Positions 1 to 5,433 of a stretch of 5,433 nucleotides of DNA are shown piece by piece. The notes below the pieces were generated by a model. That model ran no database searches. It had not been told where the DNA came from and saw only the letters and a list, made by a program, of their open reading frames with translations. The position numbers and the translations under genes were made by a program. Source of the stretch: Bacillota bacterium (GTDB taxonomy: Bacteria; Bacillota; Clostridia; Lachnospirales; Lachnospiraceae); NCBI GenBank assembly GCA_023398615.1, contig JAEWSD010000093.1:1-5433 (forward strand), written 5' to 3'. Numbering within the stretch: the stretch's first letter is position 1; the number at the start of each line of letters is the position of its first letter.

Positions 1-221
1 TACCCACCTATTTTTTATCAGGTGCATATGATTATACGGTCAATTATAAAATGGCGGAGGAATATTTAAAGCAGCTGGAAGCACCGGTAAAAGGCTTTTA
101 TCTGTTTGAACATTCGGCACACAGTCCGATCTTTGAAGAGCCGGACAAGGTCATACAGATTATTATGAATGACATATTAAAAGGTACGAATACTTTGGCT
201 AATTATGAAATAAATAAATAG
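1..221 (+). CDS. Alpha/beta hydrolase, C-terminal fragment (5' end outside window)
   Basis: The reading frame starting at base 3 is open to a TAG at 219-221 and gives about 72 residues beginning PTYFLSGAYDYTVNYKMAEE. The Y-D-Y-T stretch (Asp codon 30-32) matches the position of the catalytic acid after strand 7 of alpha/beta hydrolases. FEHSAHSPIFEEP carries the catalytic histidine (codon 120-122) followed by the usual 'SPxFEEP' helix start. The spacing between them and the tail 'PDKVIQIIMNDIL' fit the end of a proline-iminopeptidase-like or general alpha/beta hydrolase of Firmicutes. The nucleophile serine and the cap domain are upstream of the window, so substrate and subfamily cannot be decided. 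The gene ends 64 bases before the terminator stem. It is transcribed towards the AraC-family gene and is probably not part of the MATE operon. An orphan AGGAGG overlaps its stop codon. Confidence 0.85.
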   Translation, partial: PTYFLSGAYDYTVNYKMAEEYLKQLEAPVKGFYLFEHSAHSPIFEEPDKVIQIIMNDILKGTNTLANYEINK

Positions 222-284
222 GAGGTTCATTCCGGACAGAAATTTGCAGTGAGGACTTCCTATATGGAAATTGATATGATAAGT

Positions 285-325
285 AAAAATCAAGTATGAC
301 ACATAACTGTCATACTTGATTTTTT
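285..325. terminator. Bidirectional intrinsic terminator between converging genes
   Basis: A perfect 16-bp inverted repeat, AAAAATCAAGTATGAC at 285-300 and its reverse complement at 309-324, encloses the 8-base loop ACATAACT. The A-run on the left and T-run on the right give a U-tail on either strand, so one hairpin can stop transcription from the alpha/beta hydrolase (+) and from the AraC-family gene (-). It is the only strong hairpin in 222-434; the rest of that stretch holds no convincing gene. Confidence 0.9.
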
Positions 326-434
326 ATACTGAGATAAACCAAAAGAAGGAGCTTATTTATCCTGTTCCTTATATAATGCTTCAAGCCCTAAACGCATAAG
401 TTTTACAGTTGCTTTGGAAGGTGTGTTGGTTTTG

Positions 435-1328
435 TTACTTCCGATCAGAAACTGCAGTCTGCTTCCGAAATTCCTGGGGCACCAGGCCCATTTCCTTACG
501 AAAAGCATACGAAAAATAGCTTGCACTTTGAAAACCGCAAGAAATTGCTATTTCACAGACCGATCTGTTTGTTTCCTGCAGCATCTCGCAGCTTTTTTGG
601 ATACGGTACTGTATCAGATAGTTGTTGGGTGTCTGACCAACATACCTATTGAACAGTTCGCAGCATCTGCTTCTGCATACGGTACCGGCGGCTGCAATAT
701 CATCCAGTGTTATCTTAAGGTCATAATGCTTATGAATGTAGCCGGTCATCTCACGGAGGGTAATCCATAACTGTTCATCTGCAATATGAGACGATAGCTG
801 CCGTACATGCTCTCCCACACAGGCACACAGAGAAGCTGCCTGAGATAACAGACGAAGTATATTGTGTGTTGGGCTGTACATTTCATCGTAAATCTGATTA
901 AGTAATGCCAGAGCTTCCCGCTGCCAGGGAGTTTGAGGTGCCAAACATAGAAAGTCATCGGTATTCGAGCCGAATTTTTCTTCCAGATATTCTTTGGCTG
1001 CTTGCGTATTCTCCCCAAGCAGTGCGGGGTGAACAGCACCCACAATATAGGTACAGTCGGTATTATCTATGGAAAAGCCATAGTGAAGGCGTTTGCTGTT
1101 AACGAAGATTCCATTTCCCACGTCAAGATGTACGGTTTGTCCGCTTACGAAATATTCCATCGAACCGTTCAGTACCAGAATAAACTCCAAATCAGGGTGC
1201 CAATGACAGGCGGCGGCATATCTTTCAAATTGATGCAGCGTACTTTTACGCACATATAAAGGGAAATTAGGTAAATTGTAATTTAACCGTTCTGATAAAT
1301 CAGAAAATATCTCAAGTGCTGAAATCAT
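435..1328 (-). CDS. AraC-family transcriptional regulator with N-terminal cupin sensor domain
   Basis: A 297-residue protein of the usual two-domain AraC length. Residues about 20-100 form a cupin-like ligand-binding domain with the typical HWHPDLEF motif at 42-49, followed by 'ILVLNGSMEYFVSG'. Residues about 190-292 form the double helix-turn-helix DNA-binding domain: helix-turn-helix 1 around 'ITLDDIAAAGTVCRSRCCELF', then 'YRIQKSCEMLQETNRSVCEIA', helix-turn-helix 2 in 'SCGFQSASYFSYAFRKEMG', and the family ending 'VPQEFRK'. The ATG at 1328 is chosen because AAGAGG at 1341-1336 lies 7 bases from it. The ATG at 1334 would leave only 1 base, and the in-frame TTG at 1385 would put the start inside the promoter. 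It is transcribed away from the MATE-acetyltransferase-GH3 operon and is very likely its local regulator, and possibly its own. The ligand is unknown; a sugar or glycoside is an inference from the neighbours. Confidence 0.93.
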   Translation of the reverse strand: MISALEIFSDLSERLNYNLPNFPLYVRKSTLHQFERYAAACHWHPDLEFILVLNGSMEYFVSGQTVHLDVGNGIFVNSKRLHYGFSIDNTDCTYIVGAVHPALLGENTQAAKEYLEEKFGSNTDDFLCLAPQTPWQREALALLNQIYDEMYSPTHNILRLLSQAASLCACVGEHVRQLSSHIADEQLWITLREMTGYIHKHYDLKITLDDIAAAGTVCRSRCCELFNRYVGQTPNNYLIQYRIQKSCEMLQETNRSVCEIAISCGFQSASYFSYAFRKEMGLVPQEFRKQTAVSDRK

Positions 1329-1335
1329 AATCATA

Positions 1336-1341
1336 CCTCTT
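1336..1341 (-). promoter_or_regulatory. Ribosome binding site that decides the AraC-family start
   Basis: Reading the minus strand, AAGAGG is followed by T-ATG-ATT-ATG. The second ATG (1328) has 7 bases of spacing and the first (1334) only 1, which favours the second as the initiator. Confidence 0.65.
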
Positions 1342-1356
1342 AAAATATACGATTTT

Positions 1357-1385
1357 GATATAACCGATTTTGGGAGAATGTACAA
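1357..1385 (-). promoter_or_regulatory. Candidate sigma-A promoter for the AraC-family gene
   Basis: On the minus strand a -35 like TTGTAC (1385-1380) is separated by 17 bases from a -10 like TATATC (1362-1357). This predicts a start near 1350, only some 20 bases before the initiator ATG. The -10 lies within or next to the left copy of the 17-bp direct repeat, which would suit autoregulation. Each element is only a 4-of-6 match, so this is tentative. Confidence 0.35.
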
Positions 1386-1397
1386 GCTAAATAATAT
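1370..1397 (+). promoter_or_regulatory. Candidate promoter of the MATE-acetyltransferase-GH3 operon
   Basis: TTGGGA (1370-1375) and TAATAT (1392-1397) are spaced 16 bases apart; an overlapping alternative -10 is TATACT (1395-1400). The match to the sigma-A consensus is imperfect, as expected for an activator-dependent promoter. Transcription would begin near 1403-1407, leaving a leader of roughly 80 bases before the ATG. The CGATTTTG core at 1365-1372 overlaps the -35, the classical position for AraC-type activation. No other good promoter was seen between 1329 and 1487. Confidence 0.3.
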
Positions 1398-1487
1398 ACT
1401 ATTTTGATAGCACAGATTAGTTGCAAAGTGCTAATTCTTTTAAGAAGGGTGGAAGAGGAATTGCAAAAACATATCAGGACGGAAAAC

Positions 1488-2873
1488 ATGCTGAGTATTG
1501 ATTTCAACCGTACGTTTCATCGTGAGCTGGTAACGCTGGTGATCCCTATTGCATTGCAGAACCTGATTTCGGCAGCAGCTGTTTCAGCGGATGTAGTGAT
1601 GCTGGGCATCGTCGGACAGTCTGTGATTTCAGCCGTATCGCTGGCAGGGCAAATAACCTTTGTCTTAACCTTGTTTTATATGGGGTTGTCAACAGGAGCA
1701 GGTATTCTTACCGCCCAGTACTGGGGCAAGAAGGATATTAGGATCATACAGCGGGTGCTTAGTATTGCCTGTATGTTTTCGATTTGCATATCTATTTTAT
1801 TTTTTGCTGTTTCTTTCTTCTTTCCTGAGATGCTGATGAGTTTTTTTACAGATGACAGTAAACTGATCCAATACGGTGCAAGGTTTCTGCATCTGATCTC
1901 ATTTTCCTATCTTGCAATGGGAGCTTCGCAGATGTATCTTAGTGTGATAAGAAGTATGGAAAATGCGCGTCTGAGTGCATGGATCAGCTCCGTATGTCTG
2001 ATTCTGAACATCCTGTTAAACGCTCTTTGCATCCTTGTACTTTTTCCGGGCATGCCTGAAACGGCCATTACGGCCGTTGCTCTTGCAACGGTTTGTGCAC
2101 GTTTTATTGAACTTGGATGGTGTATCGTGCATTCCGTTACAAGGGAAAATGTCCGATTCCAACTGCCTGCACATGACAGCTTCCAGCGTGCTTTGCTTAA
2201 GGACTACTTGAAATATACTATGCCTGTTCAGGGGAACTATATCATTTGGGGGTGTGCTTTGACCGCGGCAGCTGCAATTATCGGACACGTAAATGCGGAT
2301 ATGATCGCGGCCAATTCCGTTGCATCGGTAGTGAAGAACCTGGCAATTGTGTTGTGCGGAGGTATTGCCGGCGGCGGATCTGTACTTGTCGGAAAGTATT
2401 TGGGGCATGGAGGGTCAGAGATGGCTAAAAGAGCCGGTAACAGGATGAACCTGTATGCTCTGATCTTCGGAATACTGGCGGGTGCAAGTATCCTGTTGAT
2501 AAAACCGCTGATTTTTTATATGGTGGAATTAAATGCCGCCGCACAAGGCTATCTTGACGGAATGCTTTATATCTGTGCTTACTATTGCATTGCCAAGTCA
2601 ATAAATTCCACTATCATTGGCGGAATATTTTGCGCCGGGGGAGATTCTAAATTTGGGTTTTGGTGTGATACCGTGGTAATGTGGGGGATTATATTGCCTT
2701 TGAGCTATATGTGCGCTTTTGTGTGGCAGCTTCCTCCCATCCTGCTGTATGCAGTCATCAGCCTGGATGAAATGATTAAGCTGCCGGCTGCTTTGGTACG
2801 GTACCGGCAATACAAGTGGTTAAATAATATTACTAGAGAACACACATATATAAAAAAGGAGAATGACTTATGA
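1488..2873 (+). CDS. MATE-family multidrug/toxin efflux transporter
   Basis: A 461-residue, strongly hydrophobic inner-membrane protein, matching the usual ~450 residues and 12 helices of the multidrug and toxic compound extrusion family (cation-coupled antiporters). Seen directly: the N-terminal 'FHRELVTLVIPIALQNLIS' entering helix 1, 'SADVVMLG' at 33-40, 'STGAGILTAQYWGKKD' at 68-83, 'ATVCARFIELGW' at 200-211, and the second half-repeat with 'YTMPVQGNYIIWG' near 243-255 and 'GGIAGGGSVLVGKYLG' near 291-306. The ATG at 1488 is chosen because AGGA at 1476-1479 is 8 bases upstream and the protein then begins like family members; the frame remains open upstream to a TTG at 1404, and a TTG at 1461 is a weaker alternative. 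Its TGA overlaps the ATG of the acetyltransferase by four bases, indicating translational coupling. The substrate cannot be read from sequence; from context an acetylated sugar or a glycoside aglycone is possible. Confidence 0.93.
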   Translation: MLSIDFNRTFHRELVTLVIPIALQNLISAAAVSADVVMLGIVGQSVISAVSLAGQITFVLTLFYMGLSTGAGILTAQYWGKKDIRIIQRVLSIACMFSICISILFFAVSFFFPEMLMSFFTDDSKLIQYGARFLHLISFSYLAMGASQMYLSVIRSMENARLSAWISSVCLILNILLNALCILVLFPGMPETAITAVALATVCARFIELGWCIVHSVTRENVRFQLPAHDSFQRALLKDYLKYTMPVQGNYIIWGCALTAAAAIIGHVNADMIAANSVASVVKNLAIVLCGGIAGGGSVLVGKYLGHGGSEMAKRAGNRMNLYALIFGILAGASILLIKPLIFYMVELNAAAQGYLDGMLYICAYYCIAKSINSTIIGGIFCAGGDSKFGFWCDTVVMWGIILPLSYMCAFVWQLPPILLYAVISLDEMIKLPAALVRYRQYKWLNNITREHTYIKKENDL

Positions 2874-3499
2874 ATATTAGAGAAAGAATGGCAAACTGCC
2901 AATTATTTACCGACGATGATCCCAATTATCAGGAGGAAGCTGCCGAACTTGCCCGTGCGCGTCAGCGGGGTAAGGTACTCTGCTATGAGATCAATCGTTT
3001 GCATCCCGACGACACGTCGGGGCGCATCAGGCTTATGAAAGAACTATTCGGAAGCATTGGTGAGAATGTATGGATGGAACCTCCGATCCGTATGGCTTAC
3101 GGCTCCAACACAACGATCGGAAACAATGTATATATCAACTTCAATCTGACAATTGTGGATGATTATAAGGTCACGATCGGAAACAATGTAATGTTTGGCC
3201 CCAATGTAACCATTGCGGTAACCAGCCACCCGGTACACCCTGACTTACGCAGGGAAGGCGGAATGTTTGCATTGCCGGTGGTGATAGAGGATGATGTCTG
3301 GATCGGCAGCGGTGCTATTATCGTACCGGGTGTTACCATTGGAAGGGGCAGTGTCATCGGTGCGGGAAGTGTGGTCACAAAGGATATTTCCTCAAATGTG
3401 ATTGCCGCCGGGAATCCGTGTAGGGTTCTTCGTGAAATAACAGAGAATGACAGAGTTTACTACTACAAGGATATGCGCGCCGATCAGGTTCAATGGTAA
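2870..3499 (+). CDS. Sugar O-acetyltransferase (maltose/galactoside acetyltransferase type, left-handed beta-helix)
   Basis: A 209-residue, soluble, cytoplasmic enzyme expected to transfer acetyl from acetyl-CoA to a sugar hydroxyl. Residues about 5-60 form the N-terminal helical Mac domain ('RERMANCQLFTDDDPNY', 'ARQRGKVLCYEINRLHPDD'). Residues about 62-185 carry hexapeptide repeats of the left-handed beta-helix ('IGENVWMEPPI', 'TTIGNNVYIN', 'VTIGNNVMFGPNVTI', 'VVIEDDVWIGSGAIIVPGVTIG', 'SVIGAGSVVTKDI'). TSHPVHPDLR places His120 where the catalytic His115 of E. coli galactoside acetyltransferase (LacA) lies, and 'AAGNPCRVLREI' is the family's C-terminal signature. AAGGAG at 2856-2861 lies 8 bases before the ATG, which overlaps the MATE stop codon. 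Relatives acetylate maltose, glucose or galactosides with loose specificity, so the exact acceptor is not assignable. Confidence 0.94.
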   Translation: MNIRERMANCQLFTDDDPNYQEEAAELARARQRGKVLCYEINRLHPDDTSGRIRLMKELFGSIGENVWMEPPIRMAYGSNTTIGNNVYINFNLTIVDDYKVTIGNNVMFGPNVTIAVTSHPVHPDLRREGGMFALPVVIEDDVWIGSGAIIVPGVTIGRGSVIGAGSVVTKDISSNVIAAGNPCRVLREITENDRVYYYKDMRADQVQW

Positions 3500-3533
3500 G
3501 GTTAAACCTGCAGTTGGGTGCCGTTCTCGTAAT

Positions 3534-3540
3534 AGGAGGT
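3534..3540 (+). promoter_or_regulatory. Strong ribosome binding site of the GH3 gene
   Basis: AGGAGGT lies 5 bases before the ATG at 3546 and complements the 16S rRNA 3' end almost perfectly. The 46-base gap from the acetyltransferase stop (3500-3545) shows no terminator hairpin and no clear promoter, so read-through from the upstream genes is expected. Confidence 0.85.
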
Positions 3541-3545
3541 GGATT

Positions 3546-5433
3546 ATGTCCAAAGTTTATCATGACTCAATAACTGTAAATGAAAGGGTGGAAGAGCTAT
3601 TATCCCGCATGGACCTGACGGAAAAAGCGGCTCAAATGCTGCAGATACCATATTCAAAGCTTTCTAAAGAGGAAGCAGTGGAATGGGCTAAGAAGGGTGC
3701 CGGATCATTCTTGCACGTGCTTGGTGACAATGCGCGTGAGCTTCAGGATATCGCATTGCAATCAAGGCTTGGAATTCCCATTCTATTTGGAATTGATGCA
3801 ATTCATGGACACGGGCTTAACGAACATGCCACAATATTTCCTTCCCAGCTTGCCGCAGCCTGCAGTTGGAACCGTAAGCTGGTGGAAGCGATGGGACGGG
3901 TTACAGCCCGAGAGGTTGCGACCGACGGTCTGCACTGGACATTTTCTCCGGTACTGTGCCTTGCCAGGGATACACGCTGGGGGCGTGTGGATGAAACCTT
4001 CGGAGAGGACTCATACCTGACCGGGGAACTGGGAGCCGCTATGATCAAGGGATATCAAGGCGACAGCCTTGACGGCGGTGAAAGCATACTTGCCTGCGCC
4101 AAGCATTACATAGGCTATGGTGAGGCTGTCGGCGGCCGGGATTCCTGTGATACCGGGATAACCTTCCGCAAAATGCGTGAGGTCTTTTTGCCTCCCTTTG
4201 AAAAGGCTGTTAAAGCAGGCTGTGCAACCATTATGAGCGCGTACGGCTCGATTGACGGCACACCGCTTACTTCCAGTGAAAAAGCATTGCGCGGTATACT
4301 AAAAGACGAACTGGGCTTTGACGGGTTCATCGTCACGGACTGGGATAATGTCAACAGCCTTATTAGAAACCAGCATGTAGCCGCCGATATAAAAGAGGCT
4401 TCACGGATGGCGGCGGCTGCCGGAAACGACATGATTATGACGAGTGCTGAGTTTTATTCTGCAGCAATCAAGCTTGTTGAAGAAGGTTCTCTGGATGAAA
4501 AAATAATAGACGGGGCAGTGCGGAATATTTTAAGGATCAAGTTTCGTATGGGTCTGTTTGAAAAGCCGGAGAAACAAGGCAGGCCAGGCTGCCTTGGCTG
4601 TCCGGAGCATCTTGAAGTGAATAAAGCGCTTGCCCGTGAAAGTATTGTTCTGCTCGAAAACAATGGTATACTGCCGTTAGATAAAAATATCCGAAGTATT
4701 GCGGTAATAGGTCCTAATGCGAATGATATCCGTGCGCAGTATGGGGACTGGACCTATTTTTCTCATCCTGAACCAAATCCTCGGCACAAGCCTGTGGAGC
4801 CATATTTCACCGTTCTGAAAGGTATACGCAAGCTTGCGAAGGAAAGCGGCATAGCGGTAAGATATCATCGGGGCTGTGAAGCTACGTACTGGGGCGAAGC
4901 CAATTTAAATGCGGCTGTTTTAGCGGCGCAGGGCTGTGATGCCATTGTATTGGTAGTCGGAGATATGATCCACCAGACCGGTGAAGCTAAGGATAGAGCG
5001 GATCTGGCATTAACGGGAGAGCAAATGGCTTTATTTGAGCGGCTGCGTGCTCTTAATAAGCCGCTTATTACAGTACTTGTTTCATCAAAGCCCCTGTGTA
5101 TTGAAGCAATAGCAGAAGAAACGGATGCGCTTATCGCAGCTTTTAACGGCGGAATGTTCGGCGGTCTTGCGGTTGCCGAGGCTATTTTTGGTGAATTTAA
5201 TCCCAGCGGCAGGCTGCCGATATCCTTCCCGCGCCATAGCGGTCAGATTCCTGTATATTATAACAGCCTTTTGGGATGGCATGGAGGGAAATACATGGAT
5301 TTACCTGCCGCGCCATTGTATGCGTTCGGCGAAGGCCTTTCATATACAAGCTTTGAATACGGTAATCTGCAATTCGACGAGGAGAGCCTTACCGTCAGTA
5401 TTGATGTGAGTAATAGCGGCAGCCGGGAGGGGA
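3546..5433 (+). CDS. Glycoside hydrolase family 3, probable beta-glucosidase (3' end outside window)
   Basis: An open frame of 629 codons continues past the right edge; full-length relatives are about 700-800 residues. There is no signal peptide (starts MSKVYHDSITVNERVEELLS), so the enzyme should be cytoplasmic. Domain 1, a TIM barrel (about 10-340), shows 'FGIDAIHGHG' with Asp84, 'DTRWGRVDETFGED' with Arg144, 'CAKHYIGYGE' with Lys186-His187, and 'GFDGFIVTDWDNV' with the catalytic nucleophile Asp265. Domain 2, an alpha/beta sandwich (about 360-600), shows 'RESIVLLENNGILPL', 'SIAVIGPNA', 'VLVVGD' and 'TGEAKDRADLALTGEQ', where Glu480 is the likely acid/base. The 215-residue distance between the two catalytic residues is close to that in barley ExoI (Asp285/Glu491). 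'PSGRLPISFP' and 'FGEGLSYTSFEYG' lead into a C-terminal fibronectin-III-like domain cut by the window end. Beta-glucosidase is the default; beta-xylosidase or another GH3 specificity is possible. Confidence 0.95.
   Translation, partial: MSKVYHDSITVNERVEELLSRMDLTEKAAQMLQIPYSKLSKEEAVEWAKKGAGSFLHVLGDNARELQDIALQSRLGIPILFGIDAIHGHGLNEHATIFPSQLAAACSWNRKLVEAMGRVTAREVATDGLHWTFSPVLCLARDTRWGRVDETFGEDSYLTGELGAAMIKGYQGDSLDGGESILACAKHYIGYGEAVGGRDSCDTGITFRKMREVFLPPFEKAVKAGCATIMSAYGSIDGTPLTSSEKALRGILKDELGFDGFIVTDWDNVNSLIRNQHVAADIKEASRMAAAAGNDMIMTSAEFYSAAIKLVEEGSLDEKIIDGAVRNILRIKFRMGLFEKPEKQGRPGCLGCPEHLEVNKALARESIVLLENNGILPLDKNIRSIAVIGPNANDIRAQYGDWTYFSHPEPNPRHKPVEPYFTVLKGIRKLAKESGIAVRYHRGCEATYWGEANLNAAVLAAQGCDAIVLVVGDMIHQTGEAKDRADLALTGEQMALFERLRALNKPLITVLVSSKPLCIEAIAEETDALIAAFNGGMFGGLAVAEAIFGEFNPSGRLPISFPRHSGQIPVYYNSLLGWHGGKYMDLPAAPLYAFGEGLSYTSFEYGNLQFDEESLTVSIDVSNSGSREG

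Larger units (their letters stand above)
1344..1409. repeat. Direct repeat in divergent control region, probable AraC-family operator
   Basis: AATATACGATTTTGATA (1344-1360) and AATATACTATTTTGATA (1393-1409) are identical at 16 of 17 positions, in the same orientation, 49 bases apart start to start. A third, shorter copy of the core, CGATTTTG (1365-1372), lies between them, exactly 15 bases after the same octamer in the left copy. Directly repeated sites in a divergent intergenic region are how AraC-family proteins commonly bind DNA. The left copy overlaps the candidate -10 of the regulator gene and the right copy overlaps the candidate -10 of the MATE operon. The repeat is seen directly; the operator role is inferred. 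Confidence 0.65.

Noticed and set aside
414..770. 118-codon plus-strand open frame
   Set aside because: It lies antisense to the 3' half of the AraC-family gene, has no good ribosome binding site and no recognisable domain. The opposite strand has a complete, family-typical protein.
746..1045. 99-codon minus-strand open frame in another frame of the regulator gene
   Set aside because: Out-of-frame shadow inside the AraC-family coding sequence; the regulator frame is intact across it and this frame shows no domain.
1329..1385. Longer AraC-family protein starting at the in-frame TTG at 1385
   Set aside because: The extra 19 residues would be encoded by the promoter and operator region, there is no suitable ribosome binding site, and AAGAGG is well placed for the ATG at 1328.
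1445..1457. 13-base sequence AAGGGTGGAAGAG also present at 3584-3596 inside the GH3 gene
   Set aside because: The match stops on both sides and is purine-rich, ribosome-binding-site-like sequence. One copy encodes ordinary GH3 residues (RVEE), so chance is the simplest explanation.
1404..1487. N-terminal extension of the MATE protein from TTG at 1404 or 1461
   Set aside because: The ATG at 1488 has AGGA at 8 bases and gives a family-typical N-terminus. The extension is not membrane-like and the 1404 start falls within the right operator copy. TTG 1461, with AAGGGTGG upstream, remains a weak alternative.
2016..2408. 130-codon minus-strand open frame
   Set aside because: Antisense shadow of the MATE gene; no domain and no ribosome binding site, while the plus strand encodes a full transporter.
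3500..3545. Possible terminator or separate promoter before the GH3 gene
   Set aside because: The only inverted repeat (GGTT/AACC) has a 1-base loop and no T-run, and no -35/-10 pair fits in the 46 bases.
3697..4020. 107-codon plus-strand frame and several minus-strand frames over 3803-5282
   Set aside because: All overlap the intact GH3 frame, which carries the family motifs continuously from 3546 to the window end.

Overview
The window looks like a chromosomal segment from a low-to-mid GC Firmicute, most likely a member of the Clostridia such as a gut Lachnospiraceae relative. The basis is strong AGGAGG-type ribosome binding sites, tight gene packing, a short intrinsic terminator with a T-run, and the protein families present. 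No database comparison was possible, so the taxon is an inference.

Layout: (1) The left edge (1-221, +) holds the last ~72 codons of an alpha/beta hydrolase, including its catalytic Asp and His. (2) A 213-base intergenic stretch (222-434) contains a perfect 16-bp-stem bidirectional terminator that closes both the hydrolase and the converging regulator gene. (3) An AraC-family regulator lies on the minus strand (435-1328). (4) A divergent control region (1329-1487) carries a nearly perfect 17-bp direct repeat whose two copies lie over the candidate -10 regions of the two opposing promoters. (5) A plus-strand operon follows: a MATE-family efflux transporter (1488-2873), a maltose/galactoside-type O-acetyltransferase overlapping it by 4 bases (2870-3499), and, after 46 bases and a very strong ribosome binding site, a large family 3 glycoside hydrolase (3546 to beyond the right edge).

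Working model (inference): the AraC protein senses a small molecule and controls the divergent operon. The GH3 enzyme has no signal peptide, so it would hydrolyse a beta-glycoside inside the cell. The acetyltransferase could acetylate a released or non-metabolisable sugar, and the MATE pump could expel the acetylated sugar or a toxic aglycone. This would be a glycoside processing and detoxification cassette rather than a classical sugar-uptake operon, since no PTS, ABC or MFS sugar importer is visible. No rRNA, tRNA, CRISPR array or mobile element was seen.
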